Notes: a model not told the origin generated them from the sequence alone. A DNA stretch of 64,000 bases from Cycas panzhihuaensis (GCA_023213395.1 CM041465.1:187867741-187931740); one strand, 5' to 3'; shown: positions 39,968 through 51,591, counted from the first letter of the stretch. A program made the numbers and translations.

Positions 39968-40792
39968 GTATGTTGAATTTAACCTACTACTGCTGCTACC
40001 ACTAATAATAATAATAATTTCTGTGGATGCATGGGCTTCTGAGCCAAATCTATTATACACAAACACCAGCTATATCTCCAATGTTTTCTATGGTTTTAAA
40101 TTTATGAAGATTTCCATATGAGGATTTGGGTTTTGAACAATTTGCCTTCTACTCATTATTCTATCCATATGTTTTATGGGTTTGTGCACTTGTGCCTTAA
40201 ATCAGTTATATACATGAACAGTATCTACATAAAGAGGCCTTATGATCGATTCATACAACGTAGTTTTAGCTATGTGTGAAACCTTTATGTCATCTCTGTA
40301 ATTGTGTGTCTGTTTGCTTCGTCTTTTTGCTTGTTTTGGTTCTCTTGTTTTGTAATTACTTGATTAGAGGAATTCAGTATCAGATTTTAGATTCAAGTGA
40401 GATATGTTACATGATTGCATGTCTAATTATTTCTAATGCCCTTGAGACCTTGATTTGTCCGCCTGAACCTAAGTTTGCTTGGGGAGCACTGGACCCGGAT
40501 TCTGCCCAGGATGGTTTGGTTTTACGTCTGTTGAACCGACTGGTGCCAAACCCAAAACTTTGAAACATAGCCCACAGGCAGAACAACATTCTTCTTATAT
40601 AATTTATACAATTTTTGCTCCTATAGTTCAAGAACTCTTAGCGTATGTTAAATAAATCAATCCATTAACATTAGAGCAAATTTCCTTGGCAAATTTATCC
40701 TTTCGTTACGTGATTCTTGTGATTGATTTTTGCAATATTTGTAAGGGACTGTTAGTGTCCCAGATGTGTTAATGTATAATTTAATTTTGCAG
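39968..40792 (+). other. AIM1: Intron 1 of the AIM1-like gene
   Basis: 825 bp, GTATGT...TTTAATTTTGCAG, phase 1. It is T-rich overall, with a T-rich acceptor tract before 40,793. The plus frame at 40276-40563 and its minus antisense frame lie inside it and show no homology. No transposon was recognised. Confidence 0.75.
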
Positions 40793-40801
40793 CTGTTATG
40801 G
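40793..40801 (+). CDS. AIM1: Probable 9-nt microexon of the AIM1-like gene
   Basis: TTTTGCAG|CTGTTATGG|GTAAGT gives near-consensus acceptor and donor sites nine bases apart. Joined to the trailing G of exon 1 it reads Ala-Val-Met plus the first G of a further codon, keeping phase 1. In Arabidopsis AIM1, as I recall it, the residues after NSLASP are three small or hydrophobic residues (IIS) and then GLKEK. Here NSLSVP is followed by AVM and a codon starting with G, as Gly requires. This fit of length, phase and next residue is the main evidence. RNA data would be needed to prove it. Confidence 0.7.
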
Positions 40802-41189
40802 GTAAGTTCTGGTTTTGTGGATTTGGCTCAGGGATAGATAGAGTTGAACAAGATGATTTTATTAATAGGCAAAATTACATTGTTGTTACAACAAAAGCTT
40901 GTTTTTGGGGGGTGCGGGTGGTATGTTAACCCCCCTTCCATCCCTTTGGATGATGTAACCGTATCCAAAAGAAGGCACAAAACATCCAGTTCAGGACTAG
41001 CTGAAAGCAGAAAGACCAAAGAACACTTGCTCTATTGTGTTAAGCCACATATAGTTTTTATTGTATGCTTTATTCTTATTTATTATATTTGATTCAAGTG
41101 AAGAAAGAGAGAAATGTAAATGAGATTGCATTAGTCTTCGGTGAGAATTCTGCGTTTCAGTTAAGTAAGCTGAGGTGTCTGTTATCTTA

Positions 41190-41206
41190 CATAGTAAATG
41201 TGTCTT
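41190..41206. repeat. Target-site duplication of the LINE, left copy
   Basis: CATAGTAAATGTGTCTT, identical to 47620-47636. The first C may belong to the element's end, so the duplication is 16-17 bp, the size typical of target-primed reverse transcription. Confidence 0.95.
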
Positions 41207-41344
41207 TTTTTTTTTTTTGTTAAGGTAAAATAATATTGAAGGGGTTTTAACTAGGTCCCCAAACCTCGTACATCAAAGTCCAGCTATACATGACAGGTGA
41301 CCATGACAAGCCCATGGCCTAGCCCAAATTAAGAGGGAATCCTC

Positions 41345-44300
41345 TCAGTCAAACCTATCAGTCTCTCCCCTATATGCATCAATCCTCACCAGTCTCAGTA
41401 ACTCTTCCGGGAAGTCCATCTTCCAAACCATAGTTCTCTTATTTGCCACAGCCCAATTTGCCAGCCAGTCAGCAACCGAGTTCCCTTCTCTATAGGTATG
41501 TTGAATCTGTACTCCAGCTTTTGACTCTAATACTTCTCTCACATCTCTCACAATATCTATATTAATCCATCCTGGTTCTGTTTCCCCCCTTAAACAGCTT
41601 ATCACGTACATGGAGTCGCCTTCGACGACCACCTTCTGAGCTCCCTCCTCGTCCAACAAAACAACTGCCCTTTGCATGGCCCTCACCTCTGCTCTCTGGT
41701 TCGTTTGAATGCCCAGATATTCCGCAAAAGCCCATCTCAGATTCCCCATGTGATCCCTGCAGAGGCCACCCCCTCCCGCCTCTCCAGGGTTACCTTTGGC
41801 TGCACCATCAAAATTAATTTTTTCCCAAGTTATATCTGGGGGGGTCCATTTGATAGCTGGCCTTCTTAATCTACCCTGCTTTGGGATGCCCACTCCCCAG
41901 TCCTCTAATATGCCTTCTTCCCCTTTAGGCACCTTGTCCTCCTTTGGAGGAATCAGCATTTCAGAAATACCCTTCCTGATCACTGCCACCAATATCTCTT
42001 TGTCCATCTCCTTTCCTTCAAATATTCTCCTGTTTCGTTCTTTCCAGATATTCCATGAACCAACTGGGAGGATCATCTTCCAGATATTAGACAGCGTCTT
42101 ACTCTTGAATGGAGAATTCCAGGCAATCCACTGATCTCTAAGGCCTTTAGAGGAGACCCATACTAAACCCAACCTGTTCCAGATATCACTCCAAATACCA
42201 CAGGCATAGGGGCAGTGAATACATAGGTGATCCAAAGTCTCTGCTTCCTCCTTACAGAGAACGCACCTATTCGCCAGCTAGATGCCCCTCTTCATGAGAT
42301 TATCCATTGTGAGGATTTTGTTTTGCAGGCATAGCCACCAGAAAGCGGCTATCTTCGGAAGGCTCCCCAACTTCCATACCTTGGCCAACATATCATTCTT
42401 GTCCCAGCCTTCCCTACTGGCCAACATATTATACCCATCTTTAACCGTGTAAGATCCCTTTGACGACGAGGGCCATACCAGAGAATTAGGGCAAGAATGC
42501 TTTGGAATATATTGGTTGTCCAAAACCCCTTTCACCCTCTGAATCTCCTCCTCAAGGCCTTGCAAGTCCTCGAACGATATCCAACGTCTGTCCTTAAGCA
42601 TACCAGTCCAGTAATGCTTGACGAGGGTCCCAAATCTGTTCTCACATACCCTTTTCAAAGCTCCTATATTAGGCAAGTCCTCTAATTTAGCTGGACCACA
42701 CCATTTATCTTCCCAAAACCTTATGCTCTCACCGTCCCCCAGCTTCCAGCGCATTCCTTCCCTCAGCATGGAGCGCAAGGAGCAAATAGCTCTCCAGATA
42801 TGGGACCCCTCGGTACAAGGGGCATCCCCTAACAGGAAATGGTCATCCCTTAGATATTTCCTCGACAATATACTATCCCAAATCGAGCCAGTATCTTTGG
42901 TGAGTCTCCATCCCATCTTGGCTAAAAGAGCTACGTTAAAAAGGCCCAGCCTTCTGACATTGAGACCCCCCGCCCATCTGGGCTTGCAGATTTTCTCCCA
43001 AGACACTAGATGAACTCTTTTTTTATCTTCCGCTCCAGACCATAGGAATCTCTTCATAATCCCTCTAATATAGAGATGACCTTACAAGCATCTTGAAAAT
43101 TGACATCCAGTAACGGGATGCTCTGGAGACACGCCACCACTAGCTGGATTTTACCGGCCCAGCTGAGAAGTGCCCCTTTCCATCCAGCCAGCTTCTTGTT
43201 GAATCTGCTCACCACAGGATCCCATAAGTTTTTCCCATCTTCCCCACAAAGAGGGGCATCCCTAGATATGAAACCTAAGGGATCTTTCCGGGTATTTCGA
43301 AATTCTCTTGATTCTTCTCTGTTGCCTCTCCGGTGTGTTGAAAAGAAGATGAGCTTTTTCCAAGTTGATTTTTTGGTTAGTTACTTTTTCATATACCTGG
43401 AGACCCTCTTTTAAGGCCTTAGCCTCTTCCAAGGAGGCTTTGCTCATAAAGATATTATTATCCACAAACTAGTGATAAACGACATTATCCAAATTTGATG
43501 ATGCCTTGAATGGGTTATCCACCCCAGCCTCTGAGCCTCCATAGTTGCTCTCCCAAGCAACTCAGCCATGATGATGAAAAGGAAAGGGGAGAGAGGATCC
43601 CCTTGTCTTAAACCCCTAAATCCTGGAATGAAGGGGGTCGATTTCCCATTTATAATCACCGAGAAGGAAACCCTGGAAATACAACACTTCATCCATTCTC
43701 TCCAAATCTCCCCGAAACCGAAGGCTTTTGGGCACTCCAGTAAACAGTCCCAGGCCACCCGATTGTATGCCTTGGACATATCTGTTTTAATTATCATGCC
43801 TGCTTCCTTTCGCTGGAAGGTCGAGTGCACAGTTTCATGGACAGTAATAATGCCATCCATAATTTGCCTGCCCTTGACAAAACCATCTTGATTTTGTGAA
43901 ATAATAGCCGGGAGAGTCTCCCTAAGGTGATTTGCTAAGACTTTGGCCAAAATCTTATATTTTACGTTACAAAGACTGATTGGTCTGAAATCCTCCATCG
44001 CATCCGCTCCCTCCTTCTTCGGGATCAAAACCAAGAAGGTGGCCTGCCATTCCTTCAGAATGGTCCTTCTAAGAGAGAATTCATTTAACGCTGACATTAG
44101 GTCATCCTTTATAATCTCCCAGTATTCTTGAAAAAAACCAGGGGGGAACCCATCCGGTCCTGGGGCCTTATCCCTACCCATACTGAATAATGCGAGCTCG
44201 ACTTCTTTCTGAGAAAAAGGTTGTATCAGTTTATTATTTAGATCCTCTGTGATCATATTCGGAATAAGCTGCATAAGTCTGGCCCTTAAGACAGGATCCT

Positions 44301-45538
44301 GATAGCCTGGTTCAGTGAATAGCTTCTTGAAATATTCCAAAGCTATACCGCCAAACTGATCCTCTGACTCATGCATCTCCCCATCCATACTGTGCAGTTT
44401 ACTGATCCTGTTGTGTGCCCTGTGCTTCAGGGTGGACATATGGAAAAACTTGGTATTCCTGTCCCCTTCCCTGATCCACTGCTCCCTGGATTTCTGTTTC
44501 CAGAGGATCTCCTCCCTAGCCAGCGTCTCCTCTAATTTTCTGGACGTGAGATGTTCCGCCTGGTCCAGTTCACGGACCGCCCGATTGAATCCTGTCCTCG
44601 ATCCTTTTTAACTCGGACAGTAATGTGGATTTATCTTCAAATATGTTTCCGAAAACCTCCTTGTTCCATAACTTAATTTGTCTCTTAACCCAATTTAGCT
44701 TCCTCGAAAATCTAAACATGGCACATCCGTGGAACTGGACACCACACCACTCGCCAATCCTCTCTTTGAGGTCCGGGTGCTTTTGCCACATCAGTTCAAA
44801 ACGAAAGGGGGCCCCTTTATGGTTGCCAGGGGCATATCCCTCTAGAAGTAGAGGGGCATTATCCGAACCAGCCTTCGGCAGAGCCTCTAATTTGGTTCCT
44901 TCAAAGTGGCAGGTACACTCATAGTTAGTTAGCATCCTATCCAATTTACACTGAATGTGATTTGGACCTAGACGCCTGTTAGACCATGTGAACCTAGCTC
45001 CTCCGAGGGGGACATCCATCAAACCCCCTCCTTGTAAAACTTCACCAAAATTAGACATACCCCTAGTCCAACCAGATTGCCCCCCAATCTTCTCTTCCGG
45101 GCTTAATGGCGTATTAAAATCCCCCGCCACTAGCCAGGGACCTTCCCAGTCCTTGTGGACCTCCACCAATCTATCCCATAGGTTCTTCCTGTTTCCCAGT
45201 GATGTGGGAGCATAAACATTAGTGACCCTGTATTCCTTGTTGGTCCAAACGCATACCAGACCTAGGGTTATGAAGTGCTCCTGCATATGCACTACATAGC
45301 CTTTCCATTTGTATGGATTCCATAGGGAAGCCAATCCCCCAGAACCAGCCAAACCTGCAACCGCTCTCCCCTCTCCCCTGCTCCATATCTTATTAAACAC
45401 CTCCCTCTCCTTAACCTGATCCAATTTAGTCTCTTGCAATAAGACTAGATCTGCTTCCGTCCTCAACCTCACATCCTTAACCAAACGCTGCTTAGAAGGG
45501 GCATTGAGTCCCCTGACGTTCCAGGACAAAACTTTCAT
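41345..45538 (-). pseudogene. LINE ORF2: endonuclease - reverse transcriptase - zf-RVT - RNase H, broken
   Basis: Starts at 45538 with MKVLSWNVRGLN, the plant L1 endonuclease start. Endonuclease motifs LLQETKLD and GDFNTPL are present, but the catalytic SDH block reads SDNAP (codon at 44859-44861), losing the His. Reverse transcriptase spans about 44.35-43.4 kb with FLVLIPKK, DFRPISLCN, GFVKGRQI, KTDMSKAYNRV and RGLRQGDPLSPFLF. The catalytic FADD block reads FVDN (second Asp codon changed, 43457-43459). A zf-RVT region lies at 42.6-42.2 kb (W.LCLQNKILTMDNL, then CVLCKEEAETLDHL). RNase H (about 41,860-41,430) has NFDGAAKGNPG, NQRAEVRAMQRA, EGDSMYV and GNSVADWLAN. Frameshifts occur near 44,590, 43,500 and 43,265, and a TAG stop at about 42,277. 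It is not functional as it stands. Confidence 0.93.
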
Positions 45539-45609
45539 GGTTAGCCCAGAACCCCCCTCTCAACCCCTTCTACTTCTTAGGGTAGGTCCCTCTAACGCCC
45601 CCCCTTCCT

Positions 45610-47026
45610 TTAACGTACTCTGGAGACCCATATCAATTTGGGCTTGGGTATCCTTATCCCTAGAAGCCTTTTTAGGTGGTCTTCCCACCTTCTTCTCCGA
45701 ACCTTTTTGGGGTCCGGCATTTTGGAGACCCATTTCCGAGTCCCGCCTCCACCCTTCTCTGAATCCTTGGCCCCTGACCCAAGTGTTCCATCCGCCTCTA
45801 CAACAATCTTCCCCTCCTCCCGGGGTGGCTCCCGAGGTCGCCCGTCCTCCGGTTCTGATAAGGAATCCTCAAGATCCCAGTTAATACTCTTCCCGATCCG
45901 AGCCAAGGCCGGCTCTGCAATTGACGGGGAGGAATCCCCGCCCCCAGACGGCCTACCTCCTACCTTAGATTGAACATTAGTTCCCCCTCCCAAGCCCTGC
46001 GCCAAGGGCGGGAATCTGTCCATACCCTCCTTAGAGGCCCCAGGACCTGCACTGTCATCTACCTGAGCTGCCTTATCAGCCTGATCCGCATCCACTGTTG
46101 TTTTCCCTGAGGAACAGATCGGAGCCTGGACCTGCTCCTCCTCCGTTCCCTGGCCCACCATGAGTTCAACATCTACGCCGCCTAGACTAACCTCGTTCTT
46201 GCCTACCCCGTCTAGGCCAGATCCCGGGCTCCCCCCCCTGATTGCTGCTTCTGCTCCTGCTGTCTCTTTGCTGTCTTCCGTCTTCTCCAACCTTGCTGGC
46301 ACCCCCGGGCACTGGAACGGGAGGTGCCCTCTGCTTTTACACTTTGCACACCTGAATCCCTCCACTTCGTAAAATAAGCTTTGGAAGATGGATCTACCAT
46401 CAGACTCTATCTCGACCTCGTCTGGGAGCTCATCTTCTAATCTAGCAAGAACACAGAATCTTGCATTCATCAGACGGGACCTATTTCTTGTTGCCGAATC
46501 CGTCGCGAGTAAAGGCCCTATCATCCTGGCCGCCCCATTAACTGTCTCCAGGTTCCAAAAATGCAAAGGAAGCCCGGGCAACTGCACCCATATTGGGGCT
46601 TGTTTAATCACAGGCCCTGTGGTCGAAATCTGGGTGCCATTTCTCCAAAGACATAGCCTTTCTCCCAAACATCCAGGGTGATTTGAGGAGAATAGGAATC
46701 ATATCCTCCTGGCTGGCAAACCTGAATAGGACGCAGCCCTTCGGCATTGCCATTACTTGAACTGGGCTTCTGGTTTTCCATTTATTCCTAATCCATTCCC
46801 GGATGATATCCAGCCCTGGCCTGGGGCCCGAGAACCTCCCAACCAGGCTGTTGTCCCAATATTGAATGGTTTTTTCAGTAACCTCTTTTGGAATTGAGAG
46901 TTTAAATTTATTTCCAATCTTAACCGGATATATTTCATGTTCAGCTTTATTTCCATTTCTTAATACATCAAGGTATGTCCTCCCCGGAGATGAGGACTGA
47001 AACTGGTTTGGTGTAGCTTGCATCAT
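45610..47026 (-). pseudogene. LINE ORF1: DUF4283 and CCHC zinc-knuckle nucleic-acid-binding protein, frameshifted
   Basis: Starts at 47026 (MMQATPNQFQSS). The first part (47026-about 46,630) holds the DUF4283-type block: FKLSIPKEV, VGRFSGPRPG, VLFRFASQEDM, SPWMFGRKAMSLEKWHPDFD. A one-base shift near 46,625 moves the frame. The sequence then continues GPVIKQAPIWVQLPGLPLHF and reaches the zinc knuckle CAKCKSRGHLPFQC (CX2CX4HX4C). After that comes a long low-complexity tail rich in Gly, Ser, Glu and Pro, ending at 45610. ORF1 of plant L1 elements binds element RNA. ORF2 starts 71 bp downstream, the usual bicistronic layout. Confidence 0.9.
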
Positions 47027-47619
47027 TTGGGTATAAAAAGGAAAAAATTAACACTCTTCATAGAATCTGCTAAATACAGGTTATACTTGCCTCCTCCCTT
47101 GTTTTCTGCCCTCCAGAGACTTCACTAAACCCTTGCTGACAGGGACTGGATCTAGCTTGTGTTGTTGAAGCTTCTACCCACCTTGAGAGATCAGAAATCG
47201 GACTTGCACCACCCAGATCCAGTGCTATAACTCTGTTTTGCCCCTTGCAGACTTGGGTAGCCTCAACCACACACCTAATCACCGCCCTGCTGCTCTTAAT
47301 GCTGGTAACACCGCCTTCCTTGCTGGCCAAGTCACCACCAACGCCGCCTCTGCCACTGAGACTCCCTGCGTCAAGGATAGGCAACACTACGTCTGCGTTG
47401 TCCTCATGCCTTCGAGGTACGCTCGAGCCATCTGTGACCTGCCGCCTCTCAAAAAAACATCTGGGGGGAGCCCCCCTCGTCTGTATCTCCGTCTCCTTGA
47501 CGCCCTAGCCGCTAGGGCCCTGCGACGCAGAAACGGTACCTTCGAAGCTCCAATCGTTCGCCGTTCTCCTTAGGGTTTCGTCTGTGCTTCTCCTCCTCGC
47601 CCGAGCTCCGCTTCCAATC
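47027..47619 (-). promoter_or_regulatory. LINE 5' UTR, G+C- and CpG-rich
   Basis: About 590 bp between the 5' end of the element and ORF1, much richer in CpG than the surrounding intron (for example TACGCTCGAG, GACGCCCTAGCC). Plant L1 5' UTRs carry internal promoters; promoter activity here is inferred from position and composition only. Frames in this stretch (such as 47070-47387 minus) resemble no protein. Confidence 0.6.
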
Positions 47620-47636
47620 CATAGTAAATGTGTCTT
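47620..47636. repeat. Target-site duplication of the LINE, right copy
   Basis: CATAGTAAATGTGTCTT, identical to 41190-41206. Removing the LINE and one copy would restore uninterrupted intron sequence. Confidence 0.95.
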
Positions 47637-49307
47637 GGTTGTCCTTTGCTTCTCGGGTTTCCTAGTCTTTTTCCACTTATGTTAAATATTAATGTTTATT
47701 TGGTTCATAACTATACGTTATGAGCATCCCCCTTGTTTATGTATTATTATTATTAATCCTTTATTTATAATGTGGAAATGGTGAGTCATTGGGGGTTACT
47801 CAACATTCCATACATGTATTGATCATTAGGGAACAAATATTCCTTTGGGAATTGTATTGATGCACTAGTTTTGTGCATTGTAAAGATAGAGGCATTTTTA
47901 ATGAGAATGAGATGAATTTACATATTTAGATTAATTAAATTTTTTTGCATAGGTCTAGCCTTCTTATGTTTAATCCTAAATGCATTAGTTTTTACATGGT
48001 ATCATAGTAGATTAGGTGCAAATTTACTGGTTCAAATGCATATTATACAGGTCTACGGTCTATTGTAAGTAGTTTTATTGTTCTTTAATAGAAGATATAG
48101 GGGTGTTTTGATACTTGTCAAGTTTTAGTCTATTTATAGCTTGAGATATTTAGGCGCTTAGAGAGATTTAAGTGGTTTAGAAATTATTTATTTCATTTTA
48201 TTAAACTATGTACGATTTTTGTTTTTAGTGCTACTCACATGCATGTTGTAGGGATCATTTTTTAGTAGTAATCAATAGTTTCTCTAGTATTCTTTTTAGG
48301 CAGAATGCACATCTTGAAGCAAAAGCGCTCCCTTTAAGGTTTGTTTTCAAACACAGACCTCTAAGTACTGTTGGGCAAACATAAATAATTATATCGTCAA
48401 ATGGGAGACGATGTAGAATAGGTTGAAGATACCTATTTTTTTTTTTGAAGCAGCTATTCATCACATTAAACAAGATTAAAAATCTACATGCAAGACTAAT
48501 AAATTAATATGCAAACCCCACCAACAATTTCATGCAAGTATTTAACATTTTGTTTGATGAGCTGAGCTCATTTAATGAGCGTGCAGAAGCTGGTTCAAGT
48601 AACATAGTTGCAGAACACAATAGTATTGAAAAAGGCTTGAAGAAATTGATCAAGAGGGGTTTTTTTAACACATAAATGAAGGTTATTTGAAACATTAAAA
48701 GTACTAATTAAAAAGGTAAAAGCAATGAACCAAATCACTATTAAGTAGAGGACAAACATAGACCCTTTCATCTATGTTTAAAAGGCTTTATTCACTCTCA
48801 AAGACACACCTTTCAAAATATTGTTTGGAGGCCATTTTTATGGCACTTGTTGACAAAAAGACAAGCAAATAAAAATTTGAAATGAAAAGGGTTGTTGAGG
48901 CCACGCCCTGCATATATGAACATAACATATTAGAGGTGAGAATGGACCATTTCAGAGCCATTTCAAAGCACTACAAATCATTGAGAAAAACAATGCGAAA
49001 ACACTATTTTCATGAAGGTGAAAAACTCACTTTTCTTTTTTCCCTAGGAAAGAAGAGGGTTTTAAGGGGAGTCGAACACACATCTATTGACATTGAATCA
49101 AACAAACATTCAGAGGAGAATTCACAGTAGAAAAATAGTGAGAAAAATTGGGTCAAAACCTTGCCAACTCACAATAGAAGGAGGGCACCTTATTCATGAA
49201 AATTCAAATGAAAAACACAAAAAAAATGAATGAAAATGAAAAAAAAAAAATTTGAAACATATTAAATGTAAGAGAAAAATAACAATGCACAAACACTAAA
49301 AAAGTAA
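47637..49307. other. Intron 2 sequence between the LINE and copia A, no gene seen
   Basis: AT-rich with scattered A and T runs. Short frames (48255-48473 minus, 48882-49130 plus) resemble no family. A stretch near 48,636 reads Gly-Leu-Lys-Lys after an AG, but it lacks a pyrimidine tract and runs into a stop, so it was not accepted as the next AIM1 exon. The left edge of copia A's LTR could lie anywhere in about 49,200-49,310. Confidence 0.5.
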
Positions 49308-49613
49308 TGAAGCCAAGAGAGAGTACAAGAGAACAACACAGATTTTTACGTGGAAAACCTTGGCAGAGTGCCAAGGTAAAAAACCATTGGGCAAAGGTCT
49401 CTCTTTATTAGGAGTAAGATCAGAATTTTTTTTTTTTTTTTTGTGTACATACATGTCAATACAACAGCTTGATCGGACTTATATTAGAAAAACACCAACT
49501 TCAAAACTATGCCAAAAAACCACAACAAAAAAGTCGTGTCGAAAGGAAAAAGACAAAAAGTTGCTAGAAACTAGTCATCATGTTGAAAACCATAATTGGC
49601 TTCACATCCAACA
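49308..49613 (-). repeat. 3' LTR of copia A (left edge tentative)
   Basis: On the minus strand the LTR begins TGTTGGATGTGAAGCC at 49613, directly after the purine-rich AAGTGGAAGAA (49614-49624), which follows the end of RNase H. The left edge at 49,308 is only a guess based on a TGAAGCC start; the partner LTR lies beyond the window. It contains the ACGTGGAAAACC-type phrase and an AATAAAG poly(A)-like signal (minus strand) common in copia LTRs, and a T16 run at about 49,427. Confidence 0.6.
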
Positions 49614-49687
49614 TTCTTCCACTTGAAACCAATTTTGAATTATGCTATTACCTACTCCTTTCAAGAGACCAATGCCTGTGCTGATCA

Positions 49688-50993
49688 TCATCCTATTATA
49701 TGCAGTCCTAGAGAAGTTCTGAACGAGATAAACTTCTTCCTTCCAATTGGCTTTGTCAACATGTCTGTTGGGTTGTCATCAGTATGGATCTTCTGCAATG
49801 AGACCTGTCCTACCGCTACAATGTCACGTACAAAATGATATTGCACAACTATGTGCTTTGTCTTGGCTTGAAATGTTGGGTTTCTTGTTAAGTGAAAGGA
49901 ACTTTGATTGTTGCAATGTAAAGTAATCGTATTTTCCTTGACTTGTAGTTCTCCCAATAATTTGTCTAGCCATATCACTTCCTTATAGGCTTGTGTTGCT
50001 ACCATATATTCTACTTTTGTAATGGATAATGTTGCCATAGACTGCAATTTCGATATCCAGCTGATTGTTTCACTTGCAAGAGTGAACACATATCCTATAG
50101 TGGACTTACGTCTATTTCTATTACTAGCAAAATCTGAATCTACAAACCCTTTCACTTGAAGATTTGTTGAACTATAACAAATGGCAGCATTTGAAGTACC
50201 CTTCAAATAATGAAGGATCCACTTCATAGCAGTCCAATGATCACAACCGGGATTTGCCATGAATTGACGAGCAACTCCCACTGCTTGGGCAATGTCCGGT
50301 CAAGTACACACCATGGAAAAAATTAGGCTACCTACTGTTGATGACTACGGTACATGAGACATCTGTGCCTTCTCTACTTCATTGCTAGGACTCTGTTTCG
50401 AAGATAGCTTCATGTGTGCAAGAAATGGGGTACTAATTGGCTGAGCATTCTGCATGTTGAAGCGCTATAAAACCTTTTCTACATATGTCTTTTGTGTAAG
50501 CCAGATTTTCCTACTCTTCTTGTCTTTATGTATCCTCATGCTAAGAATTTGATTTGCAACACCTAAATCCTTCACTTCAAACATCCTAGCCAGCTAAGCC
50601 TTAAGTTTGACAATTCTGTCCATGTTGAGGCCTAAAACCAACATGTCATCAACGTACAACAACAAATAATGAAACTGTCATCATCATATCTTTTAAAGTA
50701 AGCACAATGATTAGCTTCACATTTGCTAAATCCTAGACTCATCATGAAGGAATCAAATTGCTTGTACCAACATCTTGGCACCTGTTTGGGACCATACAAT
50801 GTTTTGTTCAATCTGCATACAAGATGTTGTTTGCCTCTTATCACAAAACCTACCGGTTGCTCCACATATATCTTCTCATTGAGGTCACCATGCAAAAAGG
50901 CTATCTTCACATCGAGCTACTCCAATTCAAAGTCAAGGCAAGCAGCCAAAGCCAACACAACTCTAACAATGCTCAAACGTATAATTGGGGAAA
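49688..50993 (-). pseudogene. Copia A reverse transcriptase (C-terminal part) and RNase H
   Basis: Minus strand. 50,990-50,630 reads FSPIIRLSIVRVVLALAA, then VKIAFLHGDLNEKIYVEQP and LNKTLYGPKQVPRCWYKQF. The catalytic-loop region near 50,640 has shifted frame. RNase H starts with DIAQAVGVARQFM, where the preceding Arg codon is TGA. It continues with VDSDFASNRNRRKSTIGYVF, VEYMVATQAYKEVIWLDKLL and DNPTDMLTKP, ending LGLHIIG at 49688. The RNase H part (50281-49688) is open over 197 codons, so decay is mild. Confidence 0.88.
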
Positions 50994-50998
50994 AGCTT
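50994..50998. repeat. Target-site duplication of gypsy C, left copy
   Basis: AGCTT before the left LTR versus AGATT (63044-63048) after the right LTR. The AGATT form keeps the copia A reading frame (Glu-Ile-Phe-Ser). Confidence 0.82.
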
Positions 50999-51378
50999 TG
51001 ATCTAAATTTGAATGGAAAAGTGAAGACTTAGTCTAATTGAGACAAACTCATAATCAATATATAGTATAATACACTTTTATATTTGAAAAATTCTTACAA
51101 AATTCTATTATCTTTATGCTCTATTGAGCATATACAGGACTGGTATAGCAATTTGGAATGAAGAAATGTGTGTTGGGCACAACTAGGCCATTGCGTTTCG
51201 TCTAGAATGGTTTACCAAGTTTCCAAGAAGTGAGGATTTATCCTCTGTTTTCAGCCGCAAGCCTCTTTTGGGATATCGTCTGACTTGGGGCATCTACGCT
51301 GGACTGCTACCGTTGTCTTGGTTTTTCCCACGCTATGTCTGAACCTTTTCAAACTCTTCCTGGGCCTACGCTATTATC

Positions 51379-51591
51379 TGTTAGAGTGTAATGTTTTATC
51401 TAGGTACAAAAAGAGGTAATGTTGGAATACTCTCAAATGTAATTTATATCTAAGATGTTGACATTTGGCAGTCAGAGGTGGATTGGTTACAATTTAGTTT
51501 GTAATGGTCATCTAGTATGATGTATATTTAAAGGAGACTAGATCTCCATGGAATGCAAGTTTTTTGTTCATCTCAATTAGGTTTGCTATCA
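51379..51591 (+). repeat. 5' LTR of copia D
   Basis: 213 bp, TG...CA, followed directly by the primer-binding site. It contains the shared block ATGATGTATATTTAAAGGAG, with TATATTTAAA a possible TATA element. Confidence 0.95.

Larger units (their letters stand above)
41207..47619 (-). mobile_element. Full-length L1-type LINE retrotransposon with RNase H domain
   Basis: A 6.4-kb minus-strand insertion. The plus-strand T run at about 41,205-41,218 is its poly(A) tail, followed by a short 3' UTR, ORF2, ORF1 and a G+C-rich 5' UTR ending at 47,619. Perfect 16-17 bp duplications flank it. The perfect duplications suggest a fairly recent insertion, although both ORFs already carry frameshifts. It lies in intron 2 of the AIM1-like gene, antisense. 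Base composition is much richer in G+C than that of its surroundings. Confidence 0.95.

Noticed and set aside
40276-40563. 95-codon plus-strand frame and its 74-codon antisense partner inside intron 1
   Set aside because: It lies between well-supported splice sites, shows no family similarity and has intron-like composition; best explained as chance.
41672-46681. Numerous plus-strand frames of 60-130 codons across the LINE
   Set aside because: They are antisense shadows of LINE ORF1 and ORF2, whose domains are clear on the minus strand.
47070-47573. Several 87-111 codon frames on both strands in the G+C-rich LINE 5' end
   Set aside because: They overlap each other on opposite strands, match no ORF1 domain and are a by-product of few stop codons in G+C-rich DNA.
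48620-48670. Possible next AIM1 exon reading Gly-Leu-Lys-Lys after an AG in the right phase
   Set aside because: There is no pyrimidine tract before the AG, similarity to the AIM1 sequence stops after three residues, and a stop follows within a few codons.
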